Assembly (NCBI RefSeq): GCF_025245835.1
Contig: NZ_JAOBWS010000008.1
Coordinates: 1 to 64,000, forward strand
Origin: Rheinheimera sp. 4Y26
Lineage (GTDB): Bacteria > Pseudomonadota > Gammaproteobacteria > Enterobacterales > Alteromonadaceae
Direction of reading: 5' to 3'
DNA: 64,000 bases
Shown piece after piece: positions 61,207 through 64,000 of this stretch. A program made the position numbers and the translations under genes. The notes beneath the pieces were generated by a model. That model was not told where the DNA came from and did not search any database. It worked only from the letters and a program-made list of their open reading frames with translations. Every line of letters starts with the position of its first letter. Positions within the stretch are counted from its first letter, which is position 1.

Positions 61207-61365
61207 AGTTGTTAAAGGCTGCGCCCCGTCATCACGAGGGCGCGGCTTGTGTTCCTTCAACGTCTTTTCAGCCTTCAAACAACCGCTCTGATAAATCTGT
61301 TTTCTGTTCACGGTAGCTTCTGCTAAGGTAACTCTCTGAAGCTAAAGCCGAAAGCCGGAAAACCT

Positions 61366-61692
61366 ATGAACAGTAACAAGCCTGTGTTAGAAGTGATTTA
61401 TCGGGTAGAACCCGGTTGCCTCGGCCCACAGGGCAAAGATTATATTGAAGATTTTTGCAATTTTTCCCAGCCACTGGTGACGGCCCATACTGCAGGTTTT
61501 ATGCGCTGGATTTTAGTGCCACGTTTTGACAAGTCGCTACCCGAAATGCAGTGCACACTGTCAGGCCGCACTTTAACGGCTGAGCAGGCCAAAAGGTATT
61601 TTGCCTTGTTTCAGGCCGATGCTGATGAGCTTGAGGCTGAACTGAACGAGCAGCTGACTTTACTGATTGATCAATATTTTGGCCGCTGGTAG
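61366..61692 (+). CDS. Conserved hypothetical protein
   Basis: The 108-residue soluble protein has no signal peptide. It is acidic at the C-terminus with a helix (AKRYFALFQADADELEAELNEQLTLLIDQYF) and strand-rich before that. I do not recognise a family. Coding potential looks real: normal codon use, ATG with a GGAA element shortly upstream, and a terminal FGRW. It is flanked by gene-free stretches of about 160 bp on both sides, so it is probably monocistronic. Confidence 0.65.
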   Translation: MNSNKPVLEVIYRVEPGCLGPQGKDYIEDFCNFSQPLVTAHTAGFMRWILVPRFDKSLPEMQCTLSGRTLTAEQAKRYFALFQADADELEAELNEQLTLLIDQYFGRW

Positions 61693-61863
61693 CAGCCTGT
61701 TTAGCCAGTGGTAGATCTGTTGTTTATGTCAGACAGACCTCTGTGATTTTGCGGCAACAACCCAACTTTAAGCAGTTTTATTGCGCTGGATCCGGTTTGG
61801 TTATTTCAGTTTGTCTTAAGCTCGTCCTATTAGTCTTGGCTGAGTCGCTATGAGAAGGAAAAG

Positions 61864-62409
61864 ATGATGTCACAGGATCAGAATAATGTTCGTTTCAGTC
61901 AACTGACGGTGCTGCTGCACTGGTTGATTGTGCTGCTGTTTATTGGCGTGTATTGCAGTATGGAGTTTCGCGATATTTTTGAGCGCGGCACCGAGGGCCG
62001 GGAGCTGATGAAAACGGCTCATTATTGGTTTGGCTTGAGTATTCTGTTGTTGTTATTGCCGCGTGTGCTGGCCCGTTTTAGTCAGCACACACCACCAATT
62101 ACACCACCACAACCCCATTGGCAACATAAGCTGGCAATAGCTGTACATCTGGCATTTTATGCCCTGATGCTTGTGATGCCGCTTATGGGGTGGTTACTGA
62201 TGTCGGCAGAGGGCAAAGAACTCAGTTATTTTGGCCTGCAATTACCCGCTTTGATGGGGCCGGATGAAGTCTGGGCTGAGCGGTTGGAAGAGCTGCACGA
62301 AATTGGCTCTAAACTCGGTTATGCGCTGATTTTAATTCATGTGGGTGCAGCGCTGTTTCACCATTATCTGTTAAAAGACAATACGATAAAACGTATGATG
62401 TTCAAATAA
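61864..62409 (+). CDS. Cytochrome b561
   Basis: The 181-residue protein has four transmembrane helices. Candidate haem-ligating histidines are His19 (LLHWL), His53, and those in the third and fourth helices (VHLAFY and LIHVGAALFHHYL). This is the bacterial CybB-type b561, a di-haem quinol oxidase acting at the inner membrane; the E. coli enzyme can pass electrons to superoxide. Two adjacent ATG codons occur; the first, with AAGGA upstream, is taken. Confidence 0.92.
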   Translation: MMSQDQNNVRFSQLTVLLHWLIVLLFIGVYCSMEFRDIFERGTEGRELMKTAHYWFGLSILLLLLPRVLARFSQHTPPITPPQPHWQHKLAIAVHLAFYALMLVMPLMGWLLMSAEGKELSYFGLQLPALMGPDEVWAERLEELHEIGSKLGYALILIHVGAALFHHYLLKDNTIKRMMFK

Positions 62410-62413
62410 AAGG

Positions 62414-62439
62414 AAAAAGCCGGGAATTCCCGGCTTTTT
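62414..62439. terminator. Terminator after cytochrome b561
   Basis: A perfect palindrome: five A, GCCGGGA, then TCCCGGC and five T around an AT centre. It is symmetric, so it could work on both strands. Confidence 0.9.
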
Positions 62440-62559
62440 ATTCAGTGGCACTGCTTAGTTAAAAGCAAACTCAGGCACAGGGCATCATTTTAAGTAAGTT
62501 GGGCCACTGTGCCACACTGGGAGGCTACAACCAGTGCTAAGGAGCTACTGCGTCAGACC

Positions 62560-63111
62560 TTAGTTGCCTGTGGTCTGAGGGGCAACACCAGCCAACACCT
62601 GTCCATCCTGGATCAGGATTTTTTCGCCCGGTGCCTGGTCCATCCGCACCGTTTTTAATTCACCATTGAGTAAATAACGCACGTCATAACCCACAACTTT
62701 TTCCTGGGATTTTTGCACGGTTTTACACACGCGTTGGGTGTAACTTTCTACATCTTTATTTTGCATATCCTGCTGCACTTGTTTACCGGCATAACCACCG
62801 GCAGCTGCAGCGGCAACTGTGGCCACTTTTTTACCTGAACCACCGCCAATCTGGTTACCCAAAACACCACCCACCACAGCACCAATCACAGTGCCGGCAA
62901 TCTGATTTTCGTCTTTGACGGCTTTTTTCTGTTGCACGACCACGTCTTTGCACTGCTCAACAGGTTCGCTAAAACGTTCAATCACAGCTTTACTGCTTAC
63001 CACTTCAGCATATTGCGGGCCTTTGTCCAGGTAGCTGTAGCCGGCTACTGAACCTAAAGCGGTCACGGCGATAGCGCCAACAATTGAACCAATCAGCATT
63101 GAGTTATTCAT
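62560..63111 (-). CDS. Glycine-zipper 2TM domain protein
   Basis: The 183-residue protein has an N-terminal hydrophobic segment (about 4-28, uncleaved anchor or signal). A glycine-zipper stretch, GTVIGAVVGGVLGNQIGGGSG...AAAAAGGYAGKQ (about 73-110), resembles the SlyB/17-kDa surface antigen family. Two cysteines (54 and 129) could form a disulfide. The role is probably envelope-related, but it is not defined. It is separate from its neighbours. Confidence 0.82.
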   Translation of the reverse strand: MNNSMLIGSIVGAIAVTALGSVAGYSYLDKGPQYAEVVSSKAVIERFSEPVEQCKDVVVQQKKAVKDENQIAGTVIGAVVGGVLGNQIGGGSGKKVATVAAAAAGGYAGKQVQQDMQNKDVESYTQRVCKTVQKSQEKVVGYDVRYLLNGELKTVRMDQAPGEKILIQDGQVLAGVAPQTTGN

Positions 63112-63379
63112 TTGGATGTCCTTGTGTAGGTCGAATTTTTATAAAGTGGACTATACAAAGCTGTTGCTGTATTTAAGCTGAATGAAATATACAAAAACGC
63201 TGATGTTTATTGTGCTTGATGTTAACCTTGCGGATAGCGGCACATTAAGACTTGGATCTTATTGCTAAGACTCAGTTTTTTCGCAAAATGACAGGGCACA
63301 GCAGCAGTTTTACGCCTATCTTTTTAAGACTAATTTGTGTCTGCCATACAGTGGTATTGCGTGTTTTTCCGGGGGCATC

Positions 63380-64000
63380 ATGAGCAGCTTACTTTCCAAT
63401 ATCGACCAAAAAACTAACATAGTCGGGCAAAACCGGCTGGAGTTGTTGTTGTTCCGGCTGAACAGCATGCAACCTTTTGGCATTAATGTGTTTAAAGTGC
63501 GTGAAGTGTTACAGTGCCCTGAGCTCAGTGCCTTACCAGGAGCGCATCCGAATGTGCGTGGTATTGCCCATCTGCGGGGGGAGCCTGTCACTGTCATTGA
63601 TTTAAGTATGGCGACAGGCGGTCAGCCTATCACCGATCTGAGCACAGCTTATGTGCTGGTCACAGAGTACAACCGTCACACTCAGGGATTTCTGGTAGCA
63701 GGTGTGGACCGTATTATCAGCAGTAACTGGGAACAAATTATGCCGGCGCCACAGGGCGCGGGCAAAGCCCATTATGTAACAGCTGTGACCAAGGTGGATA
63801 ATAAGCTGGTGCAAATTCTGGATGTCGAAAAAGTATTTTCAGAAATTTCACCTGTGGATGAAACGGTCAGCGAGTCGGTCAAAGAAAAAAGCAAAACACT
63901 GGATTTTAAAAATCTGGTAGTGCTGGTGGCTGATGACTCCGCTGTTGCCCGCAATCAGGTAAAAAGAGCGCTTGGTGCCATTGGCGTGGAAATTCAGACG
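63380..64000 (+). CDS. cheV: Chemotaxis coupling protein CheV (CheW + receiver), 3' end outside the window
   Basis: The first 207 codons are present with no stop. A CheW-like domain (about 1-170: LFRLNSMQPFGINVFKVREVLQCP, VRGIAHLRGEPVTVIDL) leads into a response-regulator receiver domain beginning LVVLVADDSAVARNQVKRAL. The phosphoacceptor Asp lies beyond the window. CheV couples receptors to CheA and is itself phosphorylated. GGGGG precedes the ATG. No promoter with a clear sigma-28 pattern is visible. Confidence 0.95.
   Translation, partial: MSSLLSNIDQKTNIVGQNRLELLLFRLNSMQPFGINVFKVREVLQCPELSALPGAHPNVRGIAHLRGEPVTVIDLSMATGGQPITDLSTAYVLVTEYNRHTQGFLVAGVDRIISSNWEQIMPAPQGAGKAHYVTAVTKVDNKLVQILDVEKVFSEISPVDETVSESVKEKSKTLDFKNLVVLVADDSAVARNQVKRALGAIGVEIQT

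Noticed and set aside
63200-63379. Sigma-28 promoter for cheV
   Set aside because: GCCTATCT at about 63315 is only a partial -10 match and no TAAA box lies 15 bases upstream.

Overview
The window is a chromosomal segment of a Gram-negative gammaproteobacterium. Gene order and protein sequences fit the Alteromonadales/Chromatiaceae side, with a Rheinheimera- or Alishewanella-like organism as my best guess; this is inferred from gene content only. Base composition looks uniform and near 50% GC. I see no prophage, transposase, integrase, CRISPR array or plasmid module. Most of the window is conserved core genome, and the accessory interest lies in a few small islands and in non-coding DNA.

Layout. 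1-984: two identical tRNA-Arg(ACG) genes followed by an unusual array of perfect hairpins and duplicated terminators. 985-3905: a chemoreceptor and a divergent periplasmic solute-binding protein. 4049-7966: a three-gene exopolysaccharide export operon (outer-membrane barrel, Wza-like, Wzc-like) with no glycosyltransferases beside it. 8084-12112: luxS, then dnaK-dnaJ behind a clear sigma-32 promoter, with a 127-bp ERIC-like repeat between dnaK and dnaJ. 12371-18320: M48 lipoprotein protease, NhaC-type antiporter, YqhD aldehyde reductase, and a sugar nucleotidyltransferase/sugar kinase pair. 18383-24300: dapB, carA, carB, greA, with a terminator-like hairpin just before carA.

24587-43384: a small hypothetical gene, yhbY, rlmE-ftsH, folP-glmM, tpiA-secG-tRNA-Leu, then tRNA-fMet-rimP-nusA-infB-rbfA-truB-rpsO-pnp-nlpI. 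This is the standard translation, transcription and RNA-decay super-cluster. It ends with a lipoprotein carrying a HExxH motif that I cannot assign to a named gene. 43552-57358, minus strand: leuS-lptE-holA-nadD-rsfS-rlmH-mrdA-rodA-rlpA-dacA-ybeD-lipB-lipA plus a PilZ gene. This is the conserved cell-elongation, lipoate and ribosome-silencing cluster. 57553-64000: a YbeL-type zinc-ribbon protein, a Lon-family protease, a DUF2959 lipoprotein, a small conserved protein, cytochrome b561, a glycine-zipper protein, and the 5' two thirds of cheV, cut by the window end.

The genes serve peptidoglycan elongation and remodelling (mrdA, rodA, rlpA, dacA, glmM, dapB, nlpI), protein quality control (dnaK, dnaJ, ftsH, the Lon-like protease, the M48 protease), translation and ribosome maturation (infB, rimP, rbfA, truB, rlmE, rlmH, rsfS, yhbY), and motility or surface behaviour (chemoreceptor, cheV, PilZ, exopolysaccharide export). 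The most interesting unexplained items are the tRNA-linked hairpin array at 207-719, the glycosyltransferase-free export operon, the HExxH lipoprotein at 42182-43384, the kinase/nucleotidyltransferase pair at 16254-18320, and palindromes in front of several operons.
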